Assembly (NCBI GenBank): GCA_945952225.1
Contig: CAMFHP010000014.1
Span: 34,523 to 98,522 of the forward strand
Reading direction: 5' to 3'
From: an uncultured Myxococcaceae bacterium
GTDB lineage: Bacteria > Myxococcota_A > Polyangia > Polyangiales > Ga0077539
Length of the DNA: 64,000 bases
The notes beneath the pieces were generated by a model. It saw nothing but the letters and a program-made list of their open reading frames with translations, made no database searches and was not told the origin of the DNA. The position numbers were made by a program, and so were the translations under genes. Of this stretch, positions 36,077 to 44,718 are shown in pieces. The stretch's first letter is position 1. Each line of letters begins with the position of its first letter.

Positions 36077-36406
36077 ATGGCGACGGATGCATTCCTGATC
36101 GAATCGGGCGTCACGCCGCACGCCGCGGTGATGGCGCCGGGGCGTGAGATCGCGGCGTGGCTGCTCGCGCGTGTGGCCGACGGTCACGAGGCCGTGGTGT
36201 CGGTCGAGGTCGACGCGTCGTGGTGCCGTCTCCGTCGTGCGCACGGCTCCATGGCGTCGATGCTCGAAGCCCGCGTGTCAGGGGCGATGGGCGCGGGCGA
36301 CCTCGCCGCGGCGATCGTGCGATGGGCCCACGGCGCGGGGCTCTCCGGGCGCGCGTCCGTTCACGAAGGCCTCGTGACGGTCACGCTCGCGCGACTCGCA
36401 GACTGA
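36077..36406 (+). CDS. Small hypothetical protein
   Basis: This 109-residue soluble protein has no signal peptide and an alpha/beta look (GREIAAWLLARVADGHEAVV, GLSGRASVHEGLVTVTLARL). Codon use matches its neighbours, with strong third-position G/C. No family is recognised and no ribosome site is evident before the ATG. Confidence 0.5.
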   Translation: MATDAFLIESGVTPHAAVMAPGREIAAWLLARVADGHEAVVSVEVDASWCRLRRAHGSMASMLEARVSGAMGAGDLAAAIVRWAHGAGLSGRASVHEGLVTVTLARLAD

Positions 36407-36467
36407 CGAGAGATCGAAGGGGGAGACGAGCTGCGTCGCGAGGCGACACTCGTCGGGGGACGGAAGG

Positions 36468-37559
36468 TCAGCGTTCGAGGGCGGTGGTCTCAAGGCCCGC
36501 GACCTCGCCGCAGGCCGTCACGCCGAGCACGAACACGCGCACGTCGACGGTGCCCACGCGGTACACGGTGAGGTCGTGGAGCTGCGCGCGGAGCGTACGT
36601 TCCAGCGTGCGGAAGCGCGCGGCGCGGAGCTGATCCGAGGGCGACGCGGTGGCGTCGGTCAGCGGGCGCATGAAGGCATCGAAGGACTCGGTGCGCACGG
36701 CCTCGCCGTGACCCATGGTGCGCGCGAGGTCCGACATGGCCTGCGCGCTCGCGGCGGTGGTCACCGCGCGAAAGGGGGCGTCGGTCTGCGAGGGGTAGAG
36801 CAGCCGCTGCGTGGCGTCGTCGAGGGTGGCCCGGAGCTCCTGCGCGCACTGCGTCGGCGCACGCTCCGGGCGCACGCGGGTGAACACCTGCTCGGCGCGG
36901 AGCACGCGGCCGTCGGCGCGGTACGACTGCGTGCCCGCTACGAGCAGTCCCGCATCGCTCGTGGCTTCGCCGAGGAGTGCGTCGCGCGTGGCATCGTCCA
37001 CGGCCCGGAGCGCGCTCACGTCGACGCCCGCGATCGCTTCGGGTTCGAGGGCGGCGTTCACGCGATGGTCGAGCACCGAGGCGCAGGGGAGGTACGTGCA
37101 GCTCGATCCCGCGGCGGTCACGAGGTGGAACGCGCCGCGCACCGGGGCCGCGTCGGGCGCCTGCCAGGCCTCGTCGGCGACGAGCACCGACGCGCCGTCG
37201 CGCACCACCATGCGGCCGCGGAGGAGCACCGTGGGCGCATCGACGGAGCTGGTGATGTCACGGAGCAGCGAGGCCACCTGGCCCTCGGGGAGGCCCGCGC
37301 CCGTGAGGTCGATCGCGGTCACGGCGCACGCAGGCGAGGCGCTTCCGTCGGCGCACTGCGTGGTGCTGCTGTTGACCGCGGAGGCCACGAAGCCGCGACA
37401 GGTGGCGCCGTCGTCGGCGGTGCACGGGTCCGTGGGGCGACGCACGAGGAAGAATCCCGACGTGCGGCTCGTGCGAGCGCTCAGGTCTTCTTCGTGGTTG
37501 GCGCAGCCCTGCGCGGCCAGGACCCCCACAGCGATCATCGGGAACGTGCTTCGACGCAT
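36468..37559 (-). CDS. Lipoprotein, possibly DUF6748-containing
   Basis: This 363-residue protein has a lipobox (VLAAQGC) and the ribosome site GGAGG just upstream of the ATG at 37559, which decides against the longer frame. The N-terminal domain (FFLVRRPTDPC, CRGFVASAVNSSTTQC) resembles the Cys-containing DUF6748 domains of myxobacterial secreted proteins. The rest is mixed, with several paired cysteines that suggest disulfides. The function is unknown. Confidence 0.68.
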   Translation of the reverse strand: MRRSTFPMIAVGVLAAQGCANHEEDLSARTSRTSGFFLVRRPTDPCTADDGATCRGFVASAVNSSTTQCADGSASPACAVTAIDLTGAGLPEGQVASLLRDITSSVDAPTVLLRGRMVVRDGASVLVADEAWQAPDAAPVRGAFHLVTAAGSSCTYLPCASVLDHRVNAALEPEAIAGVDVSALRAVDDATRDALLGEATSDAGLLVAGTQSYRADGRVLRAEQVFTRVRPERAPTQCAQELRATLDDATQRLLYPSQTDAPFRAVTTAASAQAMSDLARTMGHGEAVRTESFDAFMRPLTDATASPSDQLRAARFRTLERTLRAQLHDLTVYRVGTVDVRVFVLGVTACGEVAGLETTALER

Positions 37560-37688
37560 CACGAAACCTCCGTGTACGTCGCCGGTTGTTTCACATGTAG
37601 GCAGCGCCATCCAGCTCGGCAGAAGCGCAATTCTCGCAAATTCGTCACAGCCGAGCTCAAGGCTCTCTGCGGCGCCGCGGGGGTCGGA

Positions 37689-38156
37689 CTACTCCGTCCG
37701 TTGGATCACGTGGAAGCCGAAGCGCGTCTCGATGACCTCGGAGAGCTGACCCACGTCGAGCGCGAACGCAGCGTCTTCGAAGTCGCGCACCATGCGTCCG
37801 CGTCCGAAGCGCCCGAGGCTGCCTCCGCGCTCGCCTGCGCCGGGCTCGTCGGAGAACTCCCGCGCGAGGTCTTCGAAGCGCTCGCCTGCCCGCAATCGAC
37901 GGAGCACCTCTTCGGCCCGTGCGCGTGCCTCGGCGCGGCTTCGCGATGCAGACTCCGGCGCGTCGGGCACATCGCGGTGCATCACGAGAATGTGTCGCGC
38001 GACGATCTCGCGCGGGCGACGCGCGCCGCCATCACCGGGGCTCACCACCTCGACCTGCGAGGGAGAGTCTCCCGCGGCGGTGGTCACGGGATGCGCGCGG
38101 TCGGAGCAGCTCGCGCGGGCGATGACGAGGCTGAGTGCGAGGAGGCTGGGCTTCAT
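37689..38156 (-). CDS. Parvulin-type peptidyl-prolyl isomerase, lipoprotein
   Basis: This 155-residue protein has a hydrophobic N-terminus ending in a weak lipobox (VIARASC). A complete parvulin/rotamase domain follows: ARHILVMHRD, FEDLAREFSDEPG, GGSLGRFGRGRMV, FETAAFALDVGQLSE-like and TRFGFHVIQ. It probably assists folding of exported proteins in the periplasm. TAGGAC ends eight bases before the ATG with no ribosome site. It lies downstream of the Cys-rich FG-GAP gene, 11 bases away. Confidence 0.88.
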   Translation of the reverse strand: MKPSLLALSLVIARASCSDRAHPVTTAAGDSPSQVEVVSPGDGGARRPREIVARHILVMHRDVPDAPESASRSRAEARARAEEVLRRLRAGERFEDLAREFSDEPGAGERGGSLGRFGRGRMVRDFEDAAFALDVGQLSEVIETRFGFHVIQRTE

Positions 38157-38167
38157 CGCGCGGAGTC

Positions 38168-40492
38168 CTATCCCAGGAGCGACCACCGGGGCCAGCGCGC
38201 GATCCACGCGACGCCGCTGCCGAAGCCCGTGGCGCAGCTCTTCGCGTCGGGCGAGTTGATCACGCGCGTGGCCTCGGGCGAGATGCCTGCGCTGCTCCCG
38301 AGGTAGAGCCGCACCTCGCTGCGGCAGCTCTTCGAAGAGCCGAACTCCGGCGAGCCGATGAGCACGTCTTCGAAGCCGTCGCCGTCGAGGTCGCCCGCGC
38401 GCGTCAGCGAGGCCGAGAACTGTCCCGCCTGCCCGAGGAGCGCCACCACGCGAGGCGTCGCTCCGCGCGCGGCCCCGAAGAACACGCGCGCCCGCGAGAA
38501 CCCGTCGCCGATCACCACGTCGCCGAAGCCGTCGCGGTCGACGTCACCGAGGGCCGACGCGGTGGTGCCGAACTGCGATTCGACCTCGCCGCGCAGGGTG
38601 AACGTGGGCTCCGACGAGAGGCCCGTGGCGCTGCCCGTGTAGACCCACGCGATGCCCAGTCCGCCCGCGCCACCCACGACCACGTCGGCATAGCCGTCGC
38701 CGTCGAAGTCACCCGCTCCGGAGATCGCTGCCGCGTTGACGGAGAGCGACGCGCTGGGCTCCGAGGGGAGGCCCGTGGCGCTGCCGTAGAACACCTTGAT
38801 CGACGGCAGAAGGTCGCCCGCGCCGGGCACCGCGATCACCACGTCGTCGTACGCGTCGTCGTTGAGGTGACCGACGCCCGCGATGGACCACGCGCCTGCG
38901 GGACGGATTCCGTCGATGGGCACGGCGCGCATCGGGGTCGAGCGCGCGGCGCCGAGGATGTAGTACGCGACGCTCACCTCGCCGCCGCCCCACACGAGCA
39001 GGTCGGCGAAGCCGTCGCCGTTCACGTCGCCCGCCGCGCGCACCACGGAGCCGAAGCCGAAGGAGTCGTAGGTCACGCGCGTTCCCGTGGGCGTGAGGCC
39101 CGCCGCGGTGCCGTAGTACACGTACACCGACGACTCGTCGGGCGAGCCCACGACCGCGTCGACGAAGCCGTCGCCATCGACGTCGCCCGCCGTCGCCACG
39201 TCGGACCCGAAGCCGAACACTTCGATGGGGCTCAGCGTCTGCGCGGGCGCATCGGCGAGGCCGCCCGTGGAGCCGGGATAGAACATCACGCGGCTGCGTC
39301 CCTGCTCGGCGATGAGGGCGTCGGCGATGCCATCGCCGTTGAAATCGGGGTACGTGCCCCACGCGTCGTTGCGGGCCGCGCTGCGCGCAGGGATCACGAT
39401 CTCGCGCACCACACTCGACGCGGTCGTTCCGACCGACGTGCCCGCGCGGCCGAACACGCGCCAGAAGTACACGCCGGGCGCGAGGTCGGCCGAGGGCGAG
39501 GCCGAGGTGCCCGTCGCTTCGAAGCGCGCGACCTCCATCGTGCACGCGCGGTCGCGGCACACCTGCACGCGCGCGCCGTCGCCGCCGCCCGCCGGGTTCG
39601 TCCATCGGAACACGGGCCGCCGCGACGTCGCCGTGGCCCCCGAGGGCGCGCCTGCGGGAGACGGCGCGGGCACGACCACGCAGCGCCCCTCGCGGAGGTA
39701 GAAGCCGTCGTTGCAGACCGCACCGCACGCACCCGCGACGCAGCGCGCGCTGCCGTTGGGCACCGCGAGGCAGGCCATGCCGCACGCGCCGCAGTTGGCC
39801 ACGTCGGTGCTCACGTCGAGGCAGGCCGATCCGCACATGCGCCGCGGCGACGGACACCGCGACATGCACGCGCCCTCGACGCACAGGCCCGCGCCGCACG
39901 AGGTTCCGCACGCGCCGCAGTTGGTCACGTCGCTGGTGACGTCGACGCACGTCGATCCGCACATGCGCCGCGGCGAGGCGCACACGGCCACGCACGCGCC
40001 GCCGGCACACGCGCCCGACGGACACGCCGTGCCGCACGCGCCGCAGTTCGCGGGGTCGGTCTGGAGGTTCGTGCACGTCACGCCGCACACCGAGTTCGGC
40101 GCGTTGCAGGTGCTCACGCACATGCCCGACACGCAGGCCGTGAGCGGGTTCACGACGCGGCAGTCGTAGTCCTGCTGGCAGAGCGCGCGGCACACGCCCG
40201 AGAGGCACGCGTTGCCCGCAGGGCAGTCGGCGTCACGGCCGCAGGCCACCGCCGCCGGAGGATTGGGCACACACGCCGAGCTGAGCCCGTCGTCGCCGCG
40301 AAGGCAGCGGGTGTTCGTCGCGCAGTCGCGGTCCGTGCGGCACGTGGCGCGGCACGCGTGGGCGGCGCACACGAGGCCCGCCTCGCAGTCGGCGTTGAAC
40401 ACGCACCCGTAGTCGTTGGCCGCGACGTGCGAGGTGCATCGGGCGGCGGACACGAACAGCGCGGCGACGAGGGCAAAGCGGGAGAGCGACAT
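38168..40492 (-). CDS. Secreted Cys-rich repeat protein with FG-GAP propeller
   Basis: This 774-residue protein has a signal peptide with a possible lipobox (FVSAARC). Cys-rich EGF/DSL-like units follow (CVFNADCEAGLVC, CGRDADCPAGNAC), then three repeats of the NCGACGxxC type. A fibronectin-like segment (about residues 275-370) and seven FG-GAP/VCBS blades (DFNGDGIADALI, DVDGDGFVDAVV, DFDGDGYADVVV) complete it. FG-GAP propellers bind Ca2+ and often ligands. It is probably a surface adhesion or matrix protein. TATGGT ends eight bases before the ATG. Confidence 0.85.
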   Translation of the reverse strand: MSLSRFALVAALFVSAARCTSHVAANDYGCVFNADCEAGLVCAAHACRATCRTDRDCATNTRCLRGDDGLSSACVPNPPAAVACGRDADCPAGNACLSGVCRALCQQDYDCRVVNPLTACVSGMCVSTCNAPNSVCGVTCTNLQTDPANCGACGTACPSGACAGGACVAVCASPRRMCGSTCVDVTSDVTNCGACGTSCGAGLCVEGACMSRCPSPRRMCGSACLDVSTDVANCGACGMACLAVPNGSARCVAGACGAVCNDGFYLREGRCVVVPAPSPAGAPSGATATSRRPVFRWTNPAGGGDGARVQVCRDRACTMEVARFEATGTSASPSADLAPGVYFWRVFGRAGTSVGTTASSVVREIVIPARSAARNDAWGTYPDFNGDGIADALIAEQGRSRVMFYPGSTGGLADAPAQTLSPIEVFGFGSDVATAGDVDGDGFVDAVVGSPDESSVYVYYGTAAGLTPTGTRVTYDSFGFGSVVRAAGDVNGDGFADLLVWGGGEVSVAYYILGAARSTPMRAVPIDGIRPAGAWSIAGVGHLNDDAYDDVVIAVPGAGDLLPSIKVFYGSATGLPSEPSASLSVNAAAISGAGDFDGDGYADVVVGGAGGLGIAWVYTGSATGLSSEPTFTLRGEVESQFGTTASALGDVDRDGFGDVVIGDGFSRARVFFGAARGATPRVVALLGQAGQFSASLTRAGDLDGDGFEDVLIGSPEFGSSKSCRSEVRLYLGSSAGISPEATRVINSPDAKSCATGFGSGVAWIARWPRWSLLG

Positions 40493-40500
40493 GGCGCGCG

Positions 40501-40506
40501 ACCATA
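40501..40506 (-). promoter_or_regulatory. TATGGT -10-like box before the FG-GAP gene
   Basis: On the minus strand TATGGT, preceded by TGG as an extended -10, ends eight bases before the ATG at 40492. No ribosome site is visible. Confidence 0.42.
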
Positions 40507-40527
40507 CCAGCGATCGACGCGCGGAGG

Positions 40528-40998
40528 TCAGCGGATGAATGGCCGCGGGCGGGCGGAGAGCGCGTCGTCGAGGATGTCGCGATCGGGCTCGTGGAGCGGT
40601 GTGGGGAGGGCGTCGGCGGCGAAGAATCCGATGCCCGAGGTCTCGTCGTCGGCGGCGCCCACGCAGCGCAGCGCGCGGCCCTCGAAGACCACCGCGAAGA
40701 ACTGCGCGCGGTCGCCGTTGGGGTACGTCACCGTGCGCTTCGAAGGGTCGGTGTACACGCCGAGGAGGCCCGTGAGCTCCACCTCCCAGCCGGTCTCTTC
40801 GAGGGCCTCGCGCACCGCGCAGGCCGTGGCGGATTCACCGGGAGACATCCATCCGCCGGGCAGTCCCCAGGTGCCCTCGCCGGCGCGCTGTTGCATCAGC
40901 ACACGACCCGCCGCATCGCGCGCCACGACACCCACCACGGGCGCTACGAGGAGCGCGTGCCCGACGCGCTCGCGGAGGAATGTGAGGTAGGGGTCCAT
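40528..40998 (-). CDS. NUDIX hydrolase
   Basis: This 156-residue protein has a complete Nudix box (GGWMSPGESATACAVREALEETGWEV: Gly-x5-Glu-x7-REALEET). An N-terminal strand pair VVGVVARDAAGRVLMQQRA precedes it. The substrate is a nucleoside diphosphate derivative of unknown identity; the QRAGEGTWGLPGG segment is common to many subgroups. It starts 36 bases from the divergent trpS. Confidence 0.9.
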   Translation of the reverse strand: MDPYLTFLRERVGHALLVAPVVGVVARDAAGRVLMQQRAGEGTWGLPGGWMSPGESATACAVREALEETGWEVELTGLLGVYTDPSKRTVTYPNGDRAQFFAVVFEGRALRCVGAADDETSGIGFFAADALPTPLHEPDRDILDDALSARPRPFIR

Positions 40999-41011
40999 GC
41001 GGCGCGGCGCG

Positions 41012-41021
41012 ATGGTATATC
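41012..41021. promoter_or_regulatory. Shared divergent -10-like box between NUDIX gene and trpS
   Basis: ATGGTATATC contains TATATC (41016-41021, with TGG before it) for trpS and, on the other strand, TACCAT (41017-41012) for the NUDIX gene. Each lies 13 bases from its start codon, so the arrangement is symmetric. The gap of 36 bases cannot hold two separate promoters. Confidence 0.42.
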
Positions 41022-41034
41022 TCCGCCCCCTCCC

Positions 41035-42033
41035 ATGGCACGCAGACTCCGCGCACTCTCTGGCATCAAGCCCACGGGCACGCCGCATCTCGGCAACTAC
41101 TTCGGCATGATCCAGCCTGCGATCGCGCTGCAGGACTCGCACGACGCCTACTACTTCGTCGCCGACTACCACGCGCTCACGACGGGCCGCGATCCCGCCG
41201 TGCTGCGCCGCGCCTCGCACGAAATCACCGCGACCTTTCTGGCCCTCGGGCTCGACCCGTCGCGCGCGGTGTTCTTTCGGCAGAGCGATGTGCCCGAGGT
41301 GCTCGAACTCTCGTGGCACCTCGCCTGCGTGACCAACATGGGGCTCCTCTTGCGTGCCCACGCCTACAAGGCCGCCGAGCAGGAGAGCAGGGCCAACGAG
41401 CTCTCGACGGGGACGTTCTTCTACCCGGTGCTCATGGCCGCCGACATTCTCGCCTACGACAGCGACGTGGTGCCCGTGGGCCGCGATCAGCTTCAGCACG
41501 TCGAGATGGCGCAGGACATGGCGGGCCACTTCAACGCCGCGTACGGGTCGAAGGCGCTGCGTCGCCCCGAGCCCCTCGTGCGCGCCGAGGTGCCGACGAT
41601 TCCGGGCACCGACGAGCGCAAGATGTCGAAGTCGTACGGCAACACGATCGACATCTTTCTCAAGGACGAGAAGGCCTTTCTCAAGGTCGCGAAGGGCATC
41701 AAGACCGACTCGAAGGGCGTCGACGAGCCGAAGGATCCCGACACCAGCGCGATCTACACGCTCTACCGCCTCGTCGCGACGCCCGCGCAGGCCGACGAGA
41801 TGGCCGCCGCGTACCGCGCCGGAGGCTACGGCTACGGCCACGCGAAGGAGGCCCTCGGGCGCGCGTTCGAAGCGCACTTCGGCGCCGCGCGCGATCGGTA
41901 CTACGACCTTCTGAAGCGCCCCGCAGACCTCGAAGACGTGCTCGCGAAGGGCGCTTCGAACGCGCGCTCCGTCGCCCGCGATGTGCTCGGGCGGGTGCGC
42001 GAGCGCGTGGGCCTGCAGGCGCTCCCGAAGTAG
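41035..42033 (+). CDS. trpS: Tryptophanyl-tRNA synthetase
   Basis: This 332-residue class I synthetase has the HIGH variant GTPHLGNYFG and the signature MSKS in ERKMSKSYGN. GIKPTG and the family's YFVADYHALTT are also present. It charges tRNA-Trp in the cytoplasm. The ATG follows C-rich sequence without a ribosome site. The next gene starts seven bases after its stop. Confidence 0.96.
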   Translation: MARRLRALSGIKPTGTPHLGNYFGMIQPAIALQDSHDAYYFVADYHALTTGRDPAVLRRASHEITATFLALGLDPSRAVFFRQSDVPEVLELSWHLACVTNMGLLLRAHAYKAAEQESRANELSTGTFFYPVLMAADILAYDSDVVPVGRDQLQHVEMAQDMAGHFNAAYGSKALRRPEPLVRAEVPTIPGTDERKMSKSYGNTIDIFLKDEKAFLKVAKGIKTDSKGVDEPKDPDTSAIYTLYRLVATPAQADEMAAAYRAGGYGYGHAKEALGRAFEAHFGAARDRYYDLLKRPADLEDVLAKGASNARSVARDVLGRVRERVGLQALPK

Positions 42034-42040
42034 CTCGCGC

Positions 42041-43249
42041 GTGGATGCGGTCGACGTGCGGTGGCGCGCGCTCTCGCGCTGCGTGGCCGACGTGCGCGAC
42101 GTGCTCGACGGGCGCTCCGACGACGATGGCGCAGCGCCCGCGTGGGCCCTCGCGCGAGGGTGGGCGCGGGGGCTCGCGGCGCTCTCCGACGAGGCCGTCG
42201 ATGCGGCGGAGCGCGCGGGCCTCGCGGCGTGGCGCGCGGATGACGAGCAGCTCCCCGGTTCGCTCGCGAAGGCCGCGGCGTCGGTGCGCGCGCTCACGGC
42301 ACTTCCCGTTCACGAGGGAGTGCATCCTGCGCCCCGCGATCGTCGTCGTGCGTCGCCGCGCAAGCAGTCGCAGGTGGCGGCGTTCGCGAGCCTCGCGCGT
42401 CCTCTCGCGTCGGGGTGCGCGCGCGTCGTCGACGTGGGCTCGGGGCACGGGCACCTCACGCGTCACCTCGCCGACGCGCTCTCGCTGCCCGCCGTGGGAT
42501 GGGAGCTCGACGAAGACCGTGTGGCCGTGGCGCGCGCGCTCGCGGTGAACTCCGACGCGCGCTTCGAATCGGTCGACGTGTGCGCGGCGCGGCAGGCGAT
42601 GCGCGGTGATGACCTGGTGGTGGGGCTCCACGCGTGCGGCGCGCTCGGCGATGCGGCGGTCGAGGGCGCCCGCGAGGCCCGCGCGCCCTTCGCGCTCGTG
42701 GGGTGCTGCTACCAGAAGCGCGGCGGCGATCGCGTGCCCCTCTCCGACTGCGGTGGTGACGTCGATGCGCTCACGCTCCCGCGCGCGGTGCTCGGCCTCG
42801 CGAACATGCGCGACGACGACGACGGCGTCGAAGAAGACCTCGCGGGACGCACGCGCTCGCGGGTGCATCGCATCGCGCTGCGGCACGTGTTGCGGGGCTT
42901 CGACGCCACGATCGCGGCGGGCGAGGAGATGCGCGGCGTGAACCGTCGGCGCGCGGTCGGTGACTTTGAAGCGCTCGTGGCGCGCGCGTTCGAAGTGCGC
43001 GGGTGGGGGGCGGCGCCGCGGTCAGACGATCCGCGCTGCATCGAGGCGCTCGCGCGGGCGAAGGCCGGATGGGCGCGTGCGCGTCGCTTCGAACTCGCGC
43101 GTCGGATGTATGCGCGCGTCGTGGAGGTGTGGATCGCCCACGACCGCGCGATGCATCTCGCGTCGCAGGGGCGCGCGGTGTCGGTGGTCGAGGCCTTCGC
43201 GGTCGAAGACAGCCCGCGCAACGTGGCCGTGCTCGCCGCGCGGCCGTGA
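42041..43249 (+). CDS. METTL25/RRNAD1-like methyltransferase (Methyltransf_32)
   Basis: This 402-residue protein has a SAM-binding motif VVDVGSGHGHLTRHL in its centre, VGWELDEDRV after it, VVGLHACGALGDAA and VGCCYQKR. The last two are hallmarks of the Methyltransf_32/METTL25 group, so it is more specific than a generic methylase. Eukaryotic METTL25 members are being linked to ribosomal or RNA targets; bacterial substrates are unknown. The GTG at 42041 is seven bases after trpS, suggesting co-transcription with a translation gene. Confidence 0.8.
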   Translation: MDAVDVRWRALSRCVADVRDVLDGRSDDDGAAPAWALARGWARGLAALSDEAVDAAERAGLAAWRADDEQLPGSLAKAAASVRALTALPVHEGVHPAPRDRRRASPRKQSQVAAFASLARPLASGCARVVDVGSGHGHLTRHLADALSLPAVGWELDEDRVAVARALAVNSDARFESVDVCAARQAMRGDDLVVGLHACGALGDAAVEGAREARAPFALVGCCYQKRGGDRVPLSDCGGDVDALTLPRAVLGLANMRDDDDGVEEDLAGRTRSRVHRIALRHVLRGFDATIAAGEEMRGVNRRRAVGDFEALVARAFEVRGWGAAPRSDDPRCIEALARAKAGWARARRFELARRMYARVVEVWIAHDRAMHLASQGRAVSVVEAFAVEDSPRNVAVLAARP

Positions 43250-43253
43250 GCGC

Positions 43254-43631
43254 TCAGCGGTCGCGCTTCACGCGCAGAAGGAACAGCGGGTTCCACGCCA
43301 TGAGGCAGAGCTCGGTGCGCGTGCGGAGGTGCGCGCGGAGCGCTTCGGCGGCGCCGTCGTCGTCGTAGGTGCCGGCGTCGATGAGAGCGCAGAGCGCGGC
43401 GTCGTCGTCGGGCGATCCGGGCAGCGCGCGTCGCTCGGCGCGCACGTGTGCGAAGGGCGCGTCACCCGCGGAGAGCTGGCGCTCCACGACCCCGAGCACG
43501 TGCGACGCGACGAGGGTCTGGAAGCGCAACTGGGGGTCGGTGATCGCGGGCACCACGCGCGACGTGAGGTGCTCGCGCGCGGCCTCCAGCAGTTCGAGCG
43601 CCGTGGGGCGCAGCGAGGGAATGTCGCTCAC
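43254..43631 (-). CDS. DUF6285 protein
   Basis: This 125-residue helical protein (PTALELLEAAREHLTSRVVPA, RFQTLVASHVLGVVERQL) resembles DUF6285, which is typically encoded next to an APH-type phosphotransferase. Here its GTG overlaps that gene's stop by four bases. The function is unknown, and an accessory role to the kinase-like neighbour is an inference from gene order. The end lies four bases from the convergent METTL25-like stop. Confidence 0.72.
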   Translation of the reverse strand: MSDIPSLRPTALELLEAAREHLTSRVVPAITDPQLRFQTLVASHVLGVVERQLSAGDAPFAHVRAERRALPGSPDDDAALCALIDAGTYDDDGAAEALRAHLRTRTELCLMAWNPLFLLRVKRDR

Positions 43632-44635
43632 AGGGTCTTCTCCCGCGTGTGCCGTTCGATGAGGTGCACGATCTCCCATTCGAGCTCGGCGGATTTGCGT
43701 CCGAGGCTCGCGTACTCGACGGACCGATCGGCGCCCGAGAGGTGGCGCTCGGCCTGCGTGTGACACACCACCGACCAGCGGAGATTGCCCATCACCTCCC
43801 ACCACGCGATGGCGCGTCGGTCGACGGTTTCGCCGCCCGCTTCGGCGTAGCCCGCGAGCAGGTCGTCGAGCGTGCCCACACCGCCCACGGTCAACGCGTC
43901 ACGCTCGAAGCGCCAGTCGCGGAGCGTGGGCCACGCGAGGTCTTCGTGCGGATCTCCGAGGTGCGAGAACTCCCAGTCGATCACCGCGGTGAGCCCGTGC
44001 GGAGACACCAGGAGGTTGCCCACGCGAAAGTCGCCGTGCACGAGCGTGAGGGGCCGCGCGGTCGGCGTACGCGCCGCGAGCCAGCGGAGCGCGTAGGTCC
44101 ACACGGGGTTGTGGCGCGCGAGGCCGTCGGCGATGGCGCGCGTCGCACGGAGCGCCTCGTCACACGCGGACACGTTCTCCGTGGGGGCGGGCAGGGTCGG
44201 GAGCGCGTCGCGTGCGATGCCGTGGATGCGCGCGAGCTGACGTCCCATCTCACGCGCGAGGCCCTGACGGGCGGCTTCGAGCTCGGGGAGCTTCACCACA
44301 CGTCGCCCGACGCTCTCGCCCTCGACGCGGTCCATCACGAAGAAGGGCCGCGTGTCGGCGTCGCCGTCGTAGCACCACCGCGGCCGCGGAACGGTCACGC
44401 CCGCGCCGTGGGCCGCCGTGAGCAGCGCGAACTCCTGCCTGCGAGAGAGCGCGCCCGCGTACATGTTCACGGCCATGTCGCGGCGGAGCACGAGGCGCTC
44501 TGTGCGTCCGTCGACGGTGGCGTCGATCGCCCAGGTCTCCATCGACGCGCCGCCCGCGAGGGGCACCGCACGTGTGATCGAGACCTCACCTCCGGCGGCC
44601 TTGCGCAGCGCCGATTCGAGCGTGTGTGCGTTCAT
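43628..44635 (-). CDS. APH-family phosphotransferase (ACAD10/11-like)
   Basis: This 335-residue protein has the aminoglycoside-phosphotransferase fold: N-lobe with LVLRRDMAVNMYAGAL, catalytic loop LVHGDFRVGNLLV and metal-binding VIDWEFSHLGDPHEDLAW. This variant resembles the kinase domain of ACAD10/11, which phosphorylates 4-hydroxy acyl-CoAs during their breakdown, rather than an antibiotic-resistance enzyme. ATG 44635 is preferred over the GTG-extended frame. It is coupled to the DUF6285 gene. Confidence 0.85.
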   Translation of the reverse strand: MNAHTLESALRKAAGGEVSITRAVPLAGGASMETWAIDATVDGRTERLVLRRDMAVNMYAGALSRRQEFALLTAAHGAGVTVPRPRWCYDGDADTRPFFVMDRVEGESVGRRVVKLPELEAARQGLAREMGRQLARIHGIARDALPTLPAPTENVSACDEALRATRAIADGLARHNPVWTYALRWLAARTPTARPLTLVHGDFRVGNLLVSPHGLTAVIDWEFSHLGDPHEDLAWPTLRDWRFERDALTVGGVGTLDDLLAGYAEAGGETVDRRAIAWWEVMGNLRWSVVCHTQAERHLSGADRSVEYASLGRKSAELEWEIVHLIERHTREKTL

Positions 44636-44718
44636 CGGGAGTGGCCCGCGAGGGTACACGCCCCGACGCGCGGTGGTAGGCTCCTTCGCCCACTCCCCAT
44701 CCTCTGCAACGAGGCAGC

